From Peribacillus faecalis (lineage in GTDB: Bacteria; Bacillota; Bacilli; Bacillales; DSM-1321): 64,000 nucleotides of DNA. Position numbers and translations under genes: made by a program. The stretch lies in assembly GCF_014712675.1 (NCBI RefSeq), contig NZ_JACXSI010000069.1:52185-116184 (forward strand), in the 5' to 3' direction. This document shows positions 1 to 8,366 of the stretch, one piece after another. The stretch's first letter is position 1. Every line of letters starts with the position of its first letter. The notes below the pieces were generated by a model. That model ran no database searches. It was not told the origin of the DNA and saw only the letters and a list, made by a program, of their open reading frames with translations.

Positions 1-2
1 GG

Positions 3-116
3 TGGGTCATTATATCGACAGGCAGTGTCATTATTACAACATTATCGTATGTAGGCTGGAAAAAATACCGCGGCTCAAAGGAGGGTTTAAAGTATAAGAA
101 TAAACAGAAAGATTGA
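3..116 (+). CDS. ypjB: C-terminal fragment of YpjB-like membrane protein
   Basis: The frame is open from the window edge to TGA at 114-116. It encodes a hydrophobic segment (about residues 1-18 of the fragment) followed by a very basic tail rich in Lys, Arg and Tyr, which is the shape of a C-terminal membrane anchor with a cytoplasmic tail. B. subtilis has ypjB just upstream of ypjC, ypjD and dapB, and the rest of that order follows here, so the identification rests mainly on synteny. Only about 37 residues are visible and no domain can be checked. Confidence 0.5.
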   Translation, partial: WVIISTGSVIITTLSYVGWKKYRGSKEGLKYKNKQKD

Positions 117-170
117 CAGTTACTGCTATTATTTCTAAAATAATAGTAATACTTTTTTTGGGAGGTAACA

Positions 171-851
171 ATGGCTAGTTATTTAATCTACTTGGCGATT
201 ATCATTTTGATCCCGATTTATGCTCAATTCAAGGTGAAGTCAACGTATAAACGTTATACAAAAGTTGCATCATCTTCTCGCATGACGGGTGCCGAAGTAG
301 CAAGAAAAATTCTTGATGATAATGGTTTATACAATGTCCATGTTGAAGAAACAAGAGGGTATTTAAGCGACCATTACGATCCAAGAAGCAAAGTTGTTCG
401 TTTATCATCTGAAAATTACCACGGTCATTCATTAGCGGCAACTGCCGTATCTGCCCATGAGGTTGGCCATGCTATTCAAGACCAGCAAGATTACGCATTC
501 CTGAGATTGCGTCACTCGCTTGTCCCTGTTGCGAACATTGGTTCAAACTTGTCATGGGTACTGATTTTAATCGGTTTTATTGCAGGTTTATCTAATTTCG
601 TTCTGTTCGGGATTATCTGTATGCTTGCAGCGGTTTTATTCCAAGTCGTTACGTTACCTGTAGAGTTCAATGCTTCAACAAGAGCAATGGATCAAGTTGT
701 ATCACTTGGTATTATCCGCTCAGATGAAGAGCGCGAAACTAAAAAAGTTTTAAATGCGGCAGCATTAACATATGTGGCAGCAGCTGCAGTTGCTGTGCTT
801 GAATTAGTTCGTCTGATCATGATTTACACTGGCATGAATTCTGAAGACTAA
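171..851 (+). CDS. Membrane zinc metallopeptidase, YugP family
   Basis: This 226-residue integral membrane protein carries the zinc motif HEVGH at residues 96-100, with Glu165 in EFNAS as a likely third ligand, as in the YugP (Zn_peptidase_2) family. Hydrophobic segments lie at about 4-20, 118-140, 143-162 and 196-220, so the active site is at the membrane. Substrates of the family are unknown. The start is supported by GGGAGG at 160-165, six bases upstream of ATG. It lies just after the ypjB fragment and is followed by a terminator facing the convergent regulator gene. Confidence 0.88.
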   Translation: MASYLIYLAIIILIPIYAQFKVKSTYKRYTKVASSSRMTGAEVARKILDDNGLYNVHVEETRGYLSDHYDPRSKVVRLSSENYHGHSLAATAVSAHEVGHAIQDQQDYAFLRLRHSLVPVANIGSNLSWVLILIGFIAGLSNFVLFGIICMLAAVLFQVVTLPVEFNASTRAMDQVVSLGIIRSDEERETKKVLNAAALTYVAAAAVAVLELVRLIMIYTGMNSED

Positions 852-854
852 CTC

Positions 855-878
855 GAAAAACCGTCACCGTTCCTTTTT
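855..878 (-). repeat. Remnant of family A repeat right end
   Basis: GAAAAACCGTCACCGTTCC followed by a T run is the reverse complement of the right end of the family A repeats elsewhere in the window (ACCGGTGACGGTTTTTCT). It starts three bases after the stop codon of the YugP gene. No other part of the repeat remains. Confidence 0.6.
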
Positions 879-886
879 AAGAAAGA

Positions 887-917
887 AACAGGTTGCTCCT
901 ATTAGGAACAACCTGTT
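887..917. terminator. Bidirectional intrinsic terminator
   Basis: Nine-base arms AACAGGTTG (887-895) and CAACCTGTT (909-917) enclose a 13-base loop and are followed by a T run on the plus strand. A shared terminator between the convergent YugP and regulator genes. Confidence 0.85.
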
Positions 918-920
918 TTT

Positions 921-2168
921 TTATACTTTCATTCCTGTTACTTTTTCATATGTGTCAAAAATAAATGATTGGTACAAGTTTTTAGGTAAAGGTTTTACCA
1001 AGTTATAGCCGAGTGTAATCTCGACCATTGCTTTTTCGTGTTGCCCAAGTTCTTCATAGCAAAGGGCTCGTATAGCAAAAAGTTGATAGCTGATGGCTAA
1101 ATCATAAGGATGATGAATGTACTCAGAGACTTTCTCGTTTTTTAGCAATTCCAGTGATTGTTCATAGTGTCCTAATGCCCAGTGGCAATAGGCTTCTTCT
1201 ACTTTAAAAAGCCCTGTGATTCCAGTACTTGAAATTACGTCTTTATGAGATTTGACGGTCTCTTCAAGTAAAGTAAGAGCTTCATCAAATTCTTTCTTAA
1301 ATTGGTTCAAGTAATGTGCTTTTATAAAGTTTAATGACACTTTAACAGCTGTATCATCAGCAAAATCTGAATACTGCTCAAGTTTTAAAATATAGTATTC
1401 AGCTGCTTTTTCATCGCAATCCATAATTGCGCGAATTAACATAAAGCGGTATAAGTCATCGATCCGATAAAAGATTTTATCTTCTTTAGATAATTTAATC
1501 CCTTCCTGCAAGTGCTCCATAGCACGTTCAATATCATCAACTGCTAAATACATAATCGTTAACATATAGTGCATATCAAGCTTCGTTAAATTATTGATGA
1601 AATGCTGTTTTCCTTCAGTGTGCGCTTCGGCTTCATGTAAAAACTGCAACGCTTCTTTGTAATGACGCTGTTCAAATTGTCTCCAGCATAAATGAATATA
1701 ACAATCTATGACGTGATTGAACATATTTAATTCCTTATATCGTGTGATGGCATCCCGCATATGTGATTCTTCCTTGTATGATCCTGTTACATAGGCAAGA
1801 CGGGCATATAAATCTAACAGGCGCGCATTTTCATAATTTCGTTTTTGAAGATTGGGTATTTGCGGTTCAATCAGTTTTTCGATCGGTTCGTACATTTCTA
1901 CCGTATTTGCTTCTGCCATCAATTGTTCGACTTTATCCAGCAATAGCCGAACCTCTTCTGAATCGTCATCTTGAAGCAAAGCATTTACCTCTACGCCGAG
2001 CCTGCTTGCGATAAAATGCAAGCTTTCCATTGATGGCTGCGCTTTACCGTTCTCAATCAGGCTGAGCATGCTTTTGGAAAGTTGATCTCCAGAAAGTGTC
2101 TCTAATGTCAGTTTCTTCTCTTTTCTAAGCTTTCTAATTCGTTTGCCAATTCCGTTCATTTTTTTCAC
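921..2168 (-). CDS. HTH (XRE-type) transcriptional regulator with TPR domain
   Basis: The 415-residue protein has an N-terminal XRE/HTH_3 domain (about residues 6-66, with KSMLSLIENGKAQPS as recognition-helix region) and a long helical C-terminal part with repeated TPR-like pairs. Size and layout match HTH-TPR regulators such as NprR and PlcR, many of which respond to small peptides. No peptide pheromone ORF is visible next to it: the 3' side is occupied by a terminator and the 5' side by operators. It is transcribed divergently from an MFS transporter. Three AT-rich palindromes between them are the probable binding sites, so it probably controls itself and the transporter. The ligand is unknown. 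Confidence 0.85.
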   Translation of the reverse strand: MKKMNGIGKRIRKLRKEKKLTLETLSGDQLSKSMLSLIENGKAQPSMESLHFIASRLGVEVNALLQDDDSEEVRLLLDKVEQLMAEANTVEMYEPIEKLIEPQIPNLQKRNYENARLLDLYARLAYVTGSYKEESHMRDAITRYKELNMFNHVIDCYIHLCWRQFEQRHYKEALQFLHEAEAHTEGKQHFINNLTKLDMHYMLTIMYLAVDDIERAMEHLQEGIKLSKEDKIFYRIDDLYRFMLIRAIMDCDEKAAEYYILKLEQYSDFADDTAVKVSLNFIKAHYLNQFKKEFDEALTLLEETVKSHKDVISSTGITGLFKVEEAYCHWALGHYEQSLELLKNEKVSEYIHHPYDLAISYQLFAIRALCYEELGQHEKAMVEITLGYNLVKPLPKNLYQSFIFDTYEKVTGMKV

Positions 2169-2192
2169 CCTATTTCCAACGTCTGTCTCTTG

Positions 2193-2209
2193 GTTTAATT
2201 ATATTAAAC
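2193..2209. promoter_or_regulatory. Candidate operator 1 (regulator-proximal)
   Basis: GTTTAATTATATTAAAC is a near-perfect 17-base palindrome, 25 bases upstream of the regulator start codon. It differs by one base from the palindrome at 2291-2307. Confidence 0.65.
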
Positions 2210-2235
2210 AATAATTGCGTAGTAAAGTATAAAAA

Positions 2236-2252
2236 GTTTAATTAAATTTAAA
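2236..2252. promoter_or_regulatory. Candidate operator 2 (middle, half degenerate)
   Basis: GTTTAATTAAATTTAAA shares the left half of the palindromes at 2193 and 2291, with a degenerate right half. Confidence 0.5.
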
Positions 2253-2258
2253 AAACTG

Positions 2259-2288
2259 TTGTCAGGAAAAAACTTCCTGTGTTATATT
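2259..2288 (+). promoter_or_regulatory. Sigma-A-type promoter of the MFS gene
   Basis: TTGTCA (2259-2264) and TTATAT (2282-2287) are separated by 17 bases. The predicted start of transcription falls inside the perfect palindrome at 2291-2307, so occupation of that site should block the promoter. Confidence 0.65.
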
Positions 2289-2290
2289 AA

Positions 2291-2307
2291 GTTTAATTAA
2301 ATTAAAC
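2291..2307. promoter_or_regulatory. Candidate operator 3 (perfect palindrome)
   Basis: GTTTAATTAAATTAAAC is a perfect 17-base palindrome placed directly after the -10 box of the MFS promoter. Confidence 0.7.
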
Positions 2308-2333
2308 ATTTGGGGATTGGATGGTGTTAAGCT

Positions 2334-3623
2334 ATGAATGAAGCTGTAAAAATGAAGAGAGCGACATATCACTTATGGACGTTTTTAATTAGTAAAATGA
2401 TTTCTTCATTAGGTTCTAATGTATATTCATTTGGTTTAAGTTTGTATATTTTAGCGATGACAGGGTCAGCATTCAGCTTTGCGGCAAATATGATTTGCAG
2501 CATTTTACCAAGAACGATTTTGGCACCAATTGCTGGTTATTTTTCAGATCGATTTTCGAAGAAGATGCTTGTGCTGACAGGTCAGGCAGGTGCGGTTATT
2601 TCGGTTGGTGGTCTGCTTCTCTATTCGAGTATCGTTGACTTGTCACTAGTTGCGGTCTATATAACAACCGCCTGCTATGCGATTAGCAGTACTTTCACAA
2701 GTGTAGCCTTTAGTTCTTCAATTGCTAATTTAGTTGATGAAGATCGCATACAAAAAGCAATGTCTTTCAATCAATTATCTCTTTCTGTTGCTGCAATTGG
2801 GGGACCGGTTATCGGAGGAATGTTGTATGGCTTTGTTTCAATGCATGTCTTTCTGCTCATTCACATGATTGCGTATGCGATTTCTTTATTGTTAGAAGCA
2901 ACGATGGATTTCCGTTTATTCAGTAAAAAGGCTGAAGCGGCGCAAGATAATGAAGTGAAGCAAGAAGGAATCGTGACCAGCATGAAAGATAGCCTTGCTT
3001 ACGTGAAAGGAAAACCGATTGTTTCAACGATTTTATGGGTATCATTATGGCTTAACTTCTTTTTTACAGCTTTTAATGTAGGTGGGGCTTACGTTTTAGT
3101 AGAAATCCTTCAGGTTGAAGCGAGACATATCGGAGTCATTGAAGCGGCTGGAGCAGTCGGCATGCTGATCGCATCCATTTATATGTCTTCTAGGAGCACG
3201 GTTCAAAACCCGCTTATGTTTTCGAAACGTTCGATTTTATCAATGTCAATCATTATAGGAATGCTTGCTGTTCCATTAGTCATTGATTTTCCTTATGTTG
3301 GTATTGTCATCTTCTATATGATTATGATGTTTGGTTTAACAAGCTGCGGTGTTTTAACGAACACACCAGTTGGAGTTTTGCTGCAAAAAGAGGTGGATGA
3401 AGCATATAGGGGAAGAGTGTTTGGCATCCTTGAAACAATGGCAATGGGAATGATGCCGCTTGGCACATTGCTGTTCGGTTTGCTTTATGACCTGGTGCCG
3501 GCTCACTTGCTTTTGTTCGGCTCTAGTTTGGCATTAATAATCATAACTCTATACGTGTTCCGACCTTCCAATATGAGGATGATGCACATAGAACATGCTG
3601 TGAAAGAAGTGGAAACCGCATAG
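2334..3623 (+). CDS. MFS family efflux transporter
   Basis: A 429-residue major facilitator protein with about twelve hydrophobic segments. The loop after the second segment has the family-typical GYFSDRFSKK pattern (about residues 80-90). Related MFS proteins of this type export drugs or small molecules, but the substrate cannot be read from the sequence. Divergent pairing with the HTH-TPR regulator and operator overlap of its promoter suggest substrate-linked control. The ribosome binding site is weak (a GGGGATTGG stretch lies well upstream), but no better in-frame start is present. A strong terminator follows. Confidence 0.85.
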   Translation: MNEAVKMKRATYHLWTFLISKMISSLGSNVYSFGLSLYILAMTGSAFSFAANMICSILPRTILAPIAGYFSDRFSKKMLVLTGQAGAVISVGGLLLYSSIVDLSLVAVYITTACYAISSTFTSVAFSSSIANLVDEDRIQKAMSFNQLSLSVAAIGGPVIGGMLYGFVSMHVFLLIHMIAYAISLLLEATMDFRLFSKKAEAAQDNEVKQEGIVTSMKDSLAYVKGKPIVSTILWVSLWLNFFFTAFNVGGAYVLVEILQVEARHIGVIEAAGAVGMLIASIYMSSRSTVQNPLMFSKRSILSMSIIIGMLAVPLVIDFPYVGIVIFYMIMMFGLTSCGVLTNTPVGVLLQKEVDEAYRGRVFGILETMAMGMMPLGTLLFGLLYDLVPAHLLLFGSSLALIIITLYVFRPSNMRMMHIEHAVKEVETA

Positions 3624-3634
3624 TTTGCGGGATA

Positions 3635-3665
3635 AGAAAAGCCATCTGCAGCAGATGGCTTTTCT
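3635..3665 (+). terminator. Intrinsic terminator of the MFS gene
   Basis: Perfect stem AGAAAAGCCATCTG / CAGATGGCTTTTCT with almost no loop, placed about 10 bases after the stop codon. Confidence 0.85.
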
Positions 3666-3712
3666 AAACGTATTATGAAATTGTAAAAGTCTACTAAATT
3701 TTATGAAGAGTA

Positions 3713-3836
3713 TCGACGTCTAGCTTCAGCGCCCAGCACCTATTGCCCTTCGTCAACCGCCCTTCGTGTTTTCTATATCTTGGTCGGCGGCTTCCAGTTC
3801 ATACGGTGCTTTTTAGGGGGCGCCTACGCTTTTGCT
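3713..3836 (-). repeat. Dispersed repeat family B, copy 1
   Basis: Shares GCACCTATTGCCCTTCG, CAGTTCATACGGTGCTTTTT and GGGCGC-CTTTTG blocks with 40137-40298. Read on the minus strand it starts with AGCAAAAGCG immediately after the stop codon of the YitT gene and ends in AGCTAGACGTC. It resembles intergenic repeats widespread in Bacillaceae (my recollection, not a search). The GC content is clearly above the flanking DNA. Confidence 0.75.
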
Positions 3837-4709
3837 TTAATGTTCAATCGGATTTTTGTTTTCATCTAATGTGAAGCCTTCTCCAAGCACGTCATGCACC
3901 ATGCTCACCGTAACAAAGGCATGAGGATCGACAGACATAATTGTGTTTTTTAGTCGGACCATTTCCTTTTTTCCGACAACGCAATATAAAACATCACGAT
4001 CGACTTTTGAATAAGGTCCGTGTCCGCGCAAAATAGTTACTCCGCGTTCCATCTCTTTTAAAATTACATCAGCTATTTGCTCATTTTTATCGCTAATAAT
4101 CATCGCACCACGGGCAGAGTAAGCTCCTTCTTGCATAAAATCAACAAGTCGCGCTCCAATTGCAACGGCAATCAATGTATACATCGCTTCCCGAATTGAT
4201 AAATATGTAAATAACGAAAGAATAATAACGCATGAATCGAAAATAATCATCGTTCTGCCCATTTTCCAGCCGACAAATTTTTGAACAAGACGGGCAATAA
4301 TGTCGACTCCGCCGGTTGTGCCTCCATAACGGAAAATGATGCCTAGACCGACTCCAATAAACGCACCTGCAAATAATGAAACAAGCATCAAGTCATTTTC
4401 GAGGCCAAGACTAATTTGATATCTTTCAAAAATCCATAGCCATACAGACAGTGCGACTGTTCCGATAATTGTATACAGAAATGAATTCCTTCCGAGAAAT
4501 TTCCATCCAATTAGAAATAGTGGAAGGTTTAAAGCCAAATTGGAATAAGAGGGATTAATATTGAACAATTGATACAAAATGAGCGTTAAGCCGGTAAATC
4601 CGCCTTCAGCCAAATTGTTTTGCATATTGAAATGAACCAAACCGAAAGCAAAGATGGCAGCTCCTAAAAGAATAAAGAATATATTTTTGTATTTTAAGCC
4701 AAATACCAC
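3837..4709 (-). CDS. ypjC: YitT family membrane protein (YpjC-like)
   Basis: The 290-residue protein has five or six hydrophobic segments in the N-terminal two thirds, including the family signature AEGGFTGLTLILYQLF (about residues 34-49) and GIIFRYGGTTGGVDIIARL. A soluble C-terminal DUF2179-type domain follows (about 205-285). B. subtilis has ypjC between ypjB and ypjD, and the same location is seen here although this copy is on the opposite strand from mazG/dapB. The biochemical role of the family is unknown. The stop codon directly abuts repeat B copy 1. Confidence 0.85.
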   Translation of the reverse strand: MVFGLKYKNIFFILLGAAIFAFGLVHFNMQNNLAEGGFTGLTLILYQLFNINPSYSNLALNLPLFLIGWKFLGRNSFLYTIIGTVALSVWLWIFERYQISLGLENDLMLVSLFAGAFIGVGLGIIFRYGGTTGGVDIIARLVQKFVGWKMGRTMIIFDSCVIILSLFTYLSIREAMYTLIAVAIGARLVDFMQEGAYSARGAMIISDKNEQIADVILKEMERGVTILRGHGPYSKVDRDVLYCVVGKKEMVRLKNTIMSVDPHAFVTVSMVHDVLGEGFTLDENKNPIEH

Positions 4710-4911
4710 TGCAAAACCTCCAAACTAAAAAGACATCAACTGCGTTCTCATTATATAAGAAAAATAGCAAGAAAGCCAATTGGCGTTATGTATTACATAA
4801 ATGATAAAACAGTTCGCTTTGAACAATTGAAATGCTCCATTAATTTAGCTAATATGTAAGGGCGCGTATTGCTAGCGTTAATCCGTAAATTTCAGTCTGC
4901 ACCCAAACATT

Positions 4912-4920
4912 TGCTATAAT
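4912..4920 (+). promoter_or_regulatory. Extended -10 promoter upstream of the mazG-dapB operon
   Basis: TGCTATAAT is an extended -10 element 33 bases upstream of the mazG-like start. The -35 region (TTCAGT at 4891) is weak, as is usual with a TGn extension. Confidence 0.6.
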
Positions 4921-4952
4921 AGAAATATATTTGTTGATAAGGGTGATACATA

Positions 4953-5291
4953 ATGGCTAAAAGCATGAAGGACATGCAATTGGATGTCGACCAGTATATC
5001 GGTCAATTCAAGGAAGGTTATTTCAGCCCGCTTGCAATGCTGGCAAGAATGACAGAAGAACTGGGAGAGCTTTCGCGCGAAGTGAATCATTATTATGGCG
5101 AGAAACCGAAGAAGGATACCGAGACGGAGAAGAAAATACAAGAAGAATTAGGCGATATGCTTTTTGTTCTTATTTGCTTTGCCAATTCGTTAAATATCGA
5201 TTTGGAAGAAGCGCATGAGATGGTTATGAATAAGTTTAAAACGCGAGATCGAGATAGATGGACAAGAATAGAAGAAAAGGGGAATGAATAA
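4953..5291 (+). CDS. ypjD: MazG-like nucleotide pyrophosphohydrolase (YpjD)
   Basis: A 112-residue all-helical protein with the metal-binding pattern [10 protein letters not shown] (about residues 30-39) and [10 protein letters not shown] (about 64-73), typical of single-domain MazG/dUTPase-like pyrophosphatases that hydrolyse nucleoside triphosphates to monophosphates. The length fits B. subtilis YpjD. It overlaps or nearly abuts dapB, indicating translation from one message. The exact nucleotide substrate cannot be told. Confidence 0.88.
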   Translation: MAKSMKDMQLDVDQYIGQFKEGYFSPLAMLARMTEELGELSREVNHYYGEKPKKDTETEKKIQEELGDMLFVLICFANSLNIDLEEAHEMVMNKFKTRDRDRWTRIEEKGNE

Positions 5292-5292
5292 T

Positions 5293-6093
5293 ATGGAGAA
5301 AATTAAAATAGCAGTAGCCGGACCGCGTGGAAGAATGGGGAAAGAAGCTGTCCTGCTAGTACATAATACGGAACATTTCGAGCTTGTTGCAGTTATCGAC
5401 AGAAAAAATGACGGCGGCAATTTACAAGATGTAAAGGGATTTGAAAATATTCCGGCGCCAATTTTTACAGATATTAAAGAGTGCCTTGAGACAGTACAGG
5501 CAGATGTGCTGATTGATTTGACAACGCCTGAATTCGGTATGCTGCACACAGTAACAGCATTAGAACATGGTGTTCGTCCAGTAGTTGGAACGACAGGTTT
5601 CACGAAAGAAGACTTGCAAAAACTGCAAGAAATGTGTGAAGAGAAAGAATTAGGCTGTATTATAGCTCCTAACTTTGCACTTGGAGCTATTCTAATGATG
5701 AAGTTCTCGCAAATGGCTGCTAAATATTTCACAGATGTAGAAATCATCGAAATGCACCATGACCAAAAGCTTGATGCGCCCTCTGGTACAGCTGTAAAAA
5801 CAGCTCAACTTATTCAAGAAGTTCGCGAGAGCAAGCAACAAGGGCATCCGGACGAGAAAGAAACGATTCCTGGAGCTCGCGGAGCGAATATTGACGGTAT
5901 GCGCATTCACAGTGTGCGTTTGCCAGGTTTGATTGCTCATCAGCAAGTGATGTTCGGAGCAGATGGTCAATCGTTAACGATACGCCATGATTCATATAAC
6001 CGCGAATCATTTATGTCAGGTGTTAAACTGGCAGTTGAAAATATCATGAAGATTGATATGTTAGTGTACGGATTGGAAAACATTATTGAATAG
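5293..6093 (+). CDS. dapB: 4-hydroxy-tetrahydrodipicolinate reductase
   Basis: DapB reduces the DapA product in the diaminopimelate/lysine pathway using NAD(P)H. The N-terminal Rossmann motif is GPRGRMG (residues 10-16 from this start), and the catalytic/substrate segment is [15 protein letters not shown] (about 149-163). Length 266 residues is normal. An upstream in-frame ATG at 5284 lies only one base from AAAGGGG (5276-5282), while ATG 5293 has a spacing of ten, so 5293 is preferred. In Gram-positive spore formers the pathway also feeds dipicolinate and cell-wall meso-DAP. Confidence 0.95.
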   Translation: MEKIKIAVAGPRGRMGKEAVLLVHNTEHFELVAVIDRKNDGGNLQDVKGFENIPAPIFTDIKECLETVQADVLIDLTTPEFGMLHTVTALEHGVRPVVGTTGFTKEDLQKLQEMCEEKELGCIIAPNFALGAILMMKFSQMAAKYFTDVEIIEMHHDQKLDAPSGTAVKTAQLIQEVRESKQQGHPDEKETIPGARGANIDGMRIHSVRLPGLIAHQQVMFGADGQSLTIRHDSYNRESFMSGVKLAVENIMKIDMLVYGLENIIE

Positions 6094-6106
6094 GAGCGAA
6101 CGTCCG

Positions 6107-6496
6107 ATGAATATTGCGCTTATTGCTCATGATGAGGAAAAAGAAAATTTAATTGGTTTTGTTACAGCGTATTTACCTATATTTCAAAAACACACGTTAT
6201 TTGCAACCGGTACGACAGGACAGAAAATCAGTGAAGCAACAGGCCTTTCCATCCATCGCTTTCAATCTGGACCATTAGGAGGAGACCAGCAAATCGGTGC
6301 GAAAATCGCTGAAAATGAAATGGATGTCGTATTTTTCTTTCGCGATCCATTGACGGCTCAACCTCATGACCCGGACATAAATGCACTCGTACGATTGTGC
6401 GATGTTTACAAAATTCCGATTGCGACGAATATCGGAACAGGTGAAGTTCTTATTCGTGGTTTAGAATCGGGCTATATAGAGTGGAGAAATTTATAA
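6107..6496 (+). CDS. mgsA: Methylglyoxal synthase
   Basis: Converts dihydroxyacetone phosphate to methylglyoxal and phosphate, relieving phosphorylated-sugar stress. The family signature [11 protein letters not shown] and the following FFRDPL segment holding the catalytic Asp are present, as is ATGTTG for phosphate binding. The frame is open from ATG 6086, but AGGAG at 6092-6096 with ten-base spacing selects ATG 6107, giving 129 residues. It lies between dapB and bshB1 as in B. subtilis. The methylglyoxal/bacillithiol neighbourhood is functionally sensible since bacillithiol helps detoxify methylglyoxal. Confidence 0.95.
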   Translation: MNIALIAHDEEKENLIGFVTAYLPIFQKHTLFATGTTGQKISEATGLSIHRFQSGPLGGDQQIGAKIAENEMDVVFFFRDPLTAQPHDPDINALVRLCDVYKIPIATNIGTGEVLIRGLESGYIEWRNL

Positions 6497-6515
6497 AAAT
6501 TAAGGTGAGAGAGAC

Positions 6516-7229
6516 ATGCAGAGAGAAATAGACATCCTTGCCATCGGGGCACATGCCGATGATGTTGAAATCGGTATGGGAGGAACAATCGCAAAATTTG
6601 CGTCTGCCGGTAAACGCATCGTCATATGCGATTTGACTCAAGCGGAAATGTCTTCGAACGGCACCATTCATACACGGATGGATGAAGCGAAGAACGCCGG
6701 AGAAGTTTTAGGTATCTTGCATAGGATAAATGCTTATTTGCCGGATCGCGGCTTATTTTTAAAGGAAGAATACATATCGCGCGTTGCATCGATCATCAGA
6801 TTGTATCGTCCGAAGCTAGTATTCGTACCTTATGAAATCGACCGTCACCCGGATCACGGTAATTGTGCGAAACTAGTCGAGGAAGCTTGCTTTTCTGCAG
6901 GCGTTAGAAAGTATGTAGATGAGCAAGATCAACCCCCACATCGTGTTGAGAATATGTATTACTATATGATAAATGGTTTTCATAAACCGGATTTTGCTGT
7001 TGATGTCACTGAATTTATCGAGGCAAAAACAGATGGCTTGAAGGCGTATAAAAGTCAATTCGAGAAGACCGAGTCAAGCTTTCAAACGCCGCTTGTGGAC
7101 GATTATATTGAAAGTATTATCTCCAGAGACAAAATGATTGGCAAAGAAGTCGGCGTTCGGTATGCAGAAGGATTTTTCAGCAAAAAGCCATTGCTGCTGT
7201 CACAAGATTTATTAGGAGGAAAGGCATGA
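6516..7229 (+). CDS. bshB1: Bacillithiol biosynthesis deacetylase BshB1
   Basis: Zinc-dependent deacetylase (LmbE-like) that removes acetate from N-acetylglucosaminyl-malate in bacillithiol synthesis. The zinc/catalytic motif reads AHADD (residues 12-16) where the family normally has AHPDD. The remaining signature elements are intact: DVEIGMGG after it and RHPDHGNC at about 110. Length 237 is normal. The gene overlaps bshA by four bases (ATGA), so the two are translationally coupled. Confidence 0.93.
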   Translation: MQREIDILAIGAHADDVEIGMGGTIAKFASAGKRIVICDLTQAEMSSNGTIHTRMDEAKNAGEVLGILHRINAYLPDRGLFLKEEYISRVASIIRLYRPKLVFVPYEIDRHPDHGNCAKLVEEACFSAGVRKYVDEQDQPPHRVENMYYYMINGFHKPDFAVDVTEFIEAKTDGLKAYKSQFEKTESSFQTPLVDDYIESIISRDKMIGKEVGVRYAEGFFSKKPLLLSQDLLGGKA

Positions 7230-8350
7230 GTTTAAATATTGGGATTATTTGTTATCCCTCAGTAGGCGGATCAGGAGTAGTTGCAACAGAGTTAGGAAGG
7301 CTATTGGCGGATAAAGGCCATAATATCCACTTTATTTCAAGCTCTATGCCGTTTCGATTAAAAAAAGTTCATCCGAGAATATGCTTCCATAGTGTCGAAG
7401 TAAATCATTATTCGGTTTTCCAATATCCGCCCTATGATTTATCATTGGCAAGCAAAATTGCAGAAGTGGCTAAAAGAGAAAAACTGGACATTTTGCACGC
7501 CCATTATGCAATGCCGCATGCTGTTTGTGCGATTTTGGCTAAACAAATGATTGACCGCGATGTGAAGGTAGTCACAACTTTACATGGAACAGACATTTCT
7601 ATACTGGGAAATGACCATTCCATGCAGGAGCTGATTAAATTCGGCATTGAAAAATCCGATTATGTGACGGCTGTATCAAACGCGCTTGCTGAGCAGACGT
7701 TGTCAATCGTTAAGCCTGATAAGGAAATTCACACGGTTTATAACTTTATTGATGAAAGAGTATACAAGAAGCAATCGGAAAGTAACTTGAAACAGGAATT
7801 AGGAATAAACGAAGAGAAAGTATTAATCCACGTCTCTAATTTCAGAGAAGTGAAAAGAGTGAAGGACATTGTTCGAGTGTTTGAGAAGGTGAAGCAAAAA
7901 ATGCCGGCGAAGCTATTAATGGTCGGAGATGGACCGGAAATGAGCAATGTTTGTGATCTTGTCGATTCTTTGCAGCTTCGAAATGACGTGCTGTTTTTAG
8001 GTAAACAGGAAAACGTCGAAGAACTGTACAATATTAGTGATTTAATGCTGCTGCTTTCGGAGCAGGAAAGCTTTGGTCTTGTATTGCTCGAAGCGATGGC
8101 TTGCGGTGTTCCATGTATCGGCACGAATATAGGCGGAATTCCTGAAGTGATTGATCATGGTAAAGCAGGCTACATTTGCGAACTTGGAGACATCGAGAGT
8201 GGAGCGGAATATGCGCTGAGACTGCTTGAAAATGAGAGTTTGCATGCAGATTTCGTCAAAAACTGTACGGATATTGTTCAGACGAAGTTTCAATCGGCAA
8301 CCATTATTTCACAATATGAAGAAATTTATAATAAGCTTCTGCAAAGTTAA
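7226..8350 (+). CDS. bshA: N-acetyl-alpha-D-glucosaminyl L-malate synthase BshA
   Basis: GT4-family glycosyltransferase that joins UDP-GlcNAc and L-malate, the first step of bacillithiol formation. The N-terminal sequence has the family pattern [16 protein letters not shown] (residues 9-24). The C-terminal Rossmann lobe has [18 protein letters not shown] (about 284-301) with the nucleotide-sugar-binding Glu residues. 374 residues, matching the family. GGAGG at 7215-7219 precedes the start. Confidence 0.95.
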   Translation: MSLNIGIICYPSVGGSGVVATELGRLLADKGHNIHFISSSMPFRLKKVHPRICFHSVEVNHYSVFQYPPYDLSLASKIAEVAKREKLDILHAHYAMPHAVCAILAKQMIDRDVKVVTTLHGTDISILGNDHSMQELIKFGIEKSDYVTAVSNALAEQTLSIVKPDKEIHTVYNFIDERVYKKQSESNLKQELGINEEKVLIHVSNFREVKRVKDIVRVFEKVKQKMPAKLLMVGDGPEMSNVCDLVDSLQLRNDVLFLGKQENVEELYNISDLMLLLSEQESFGLVLLEAMACGVPCIGTNIGGIPEVIDHGKAGYICELGDIESGAEYALRLLENESLHADFVKNCTDIVQTKFQSATIISQYEEIYNKLLQS

Positions 8351-8366
8351 GTGAGAGGAAGGAAAT

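Noticed and set aside
921-2168. Peptide pheromone gene paired with the HTH-TPR regulator
   Set aside because: No short secreted-peptide frame lies downstream (a terminator follows at once) or in the operator region upstream.
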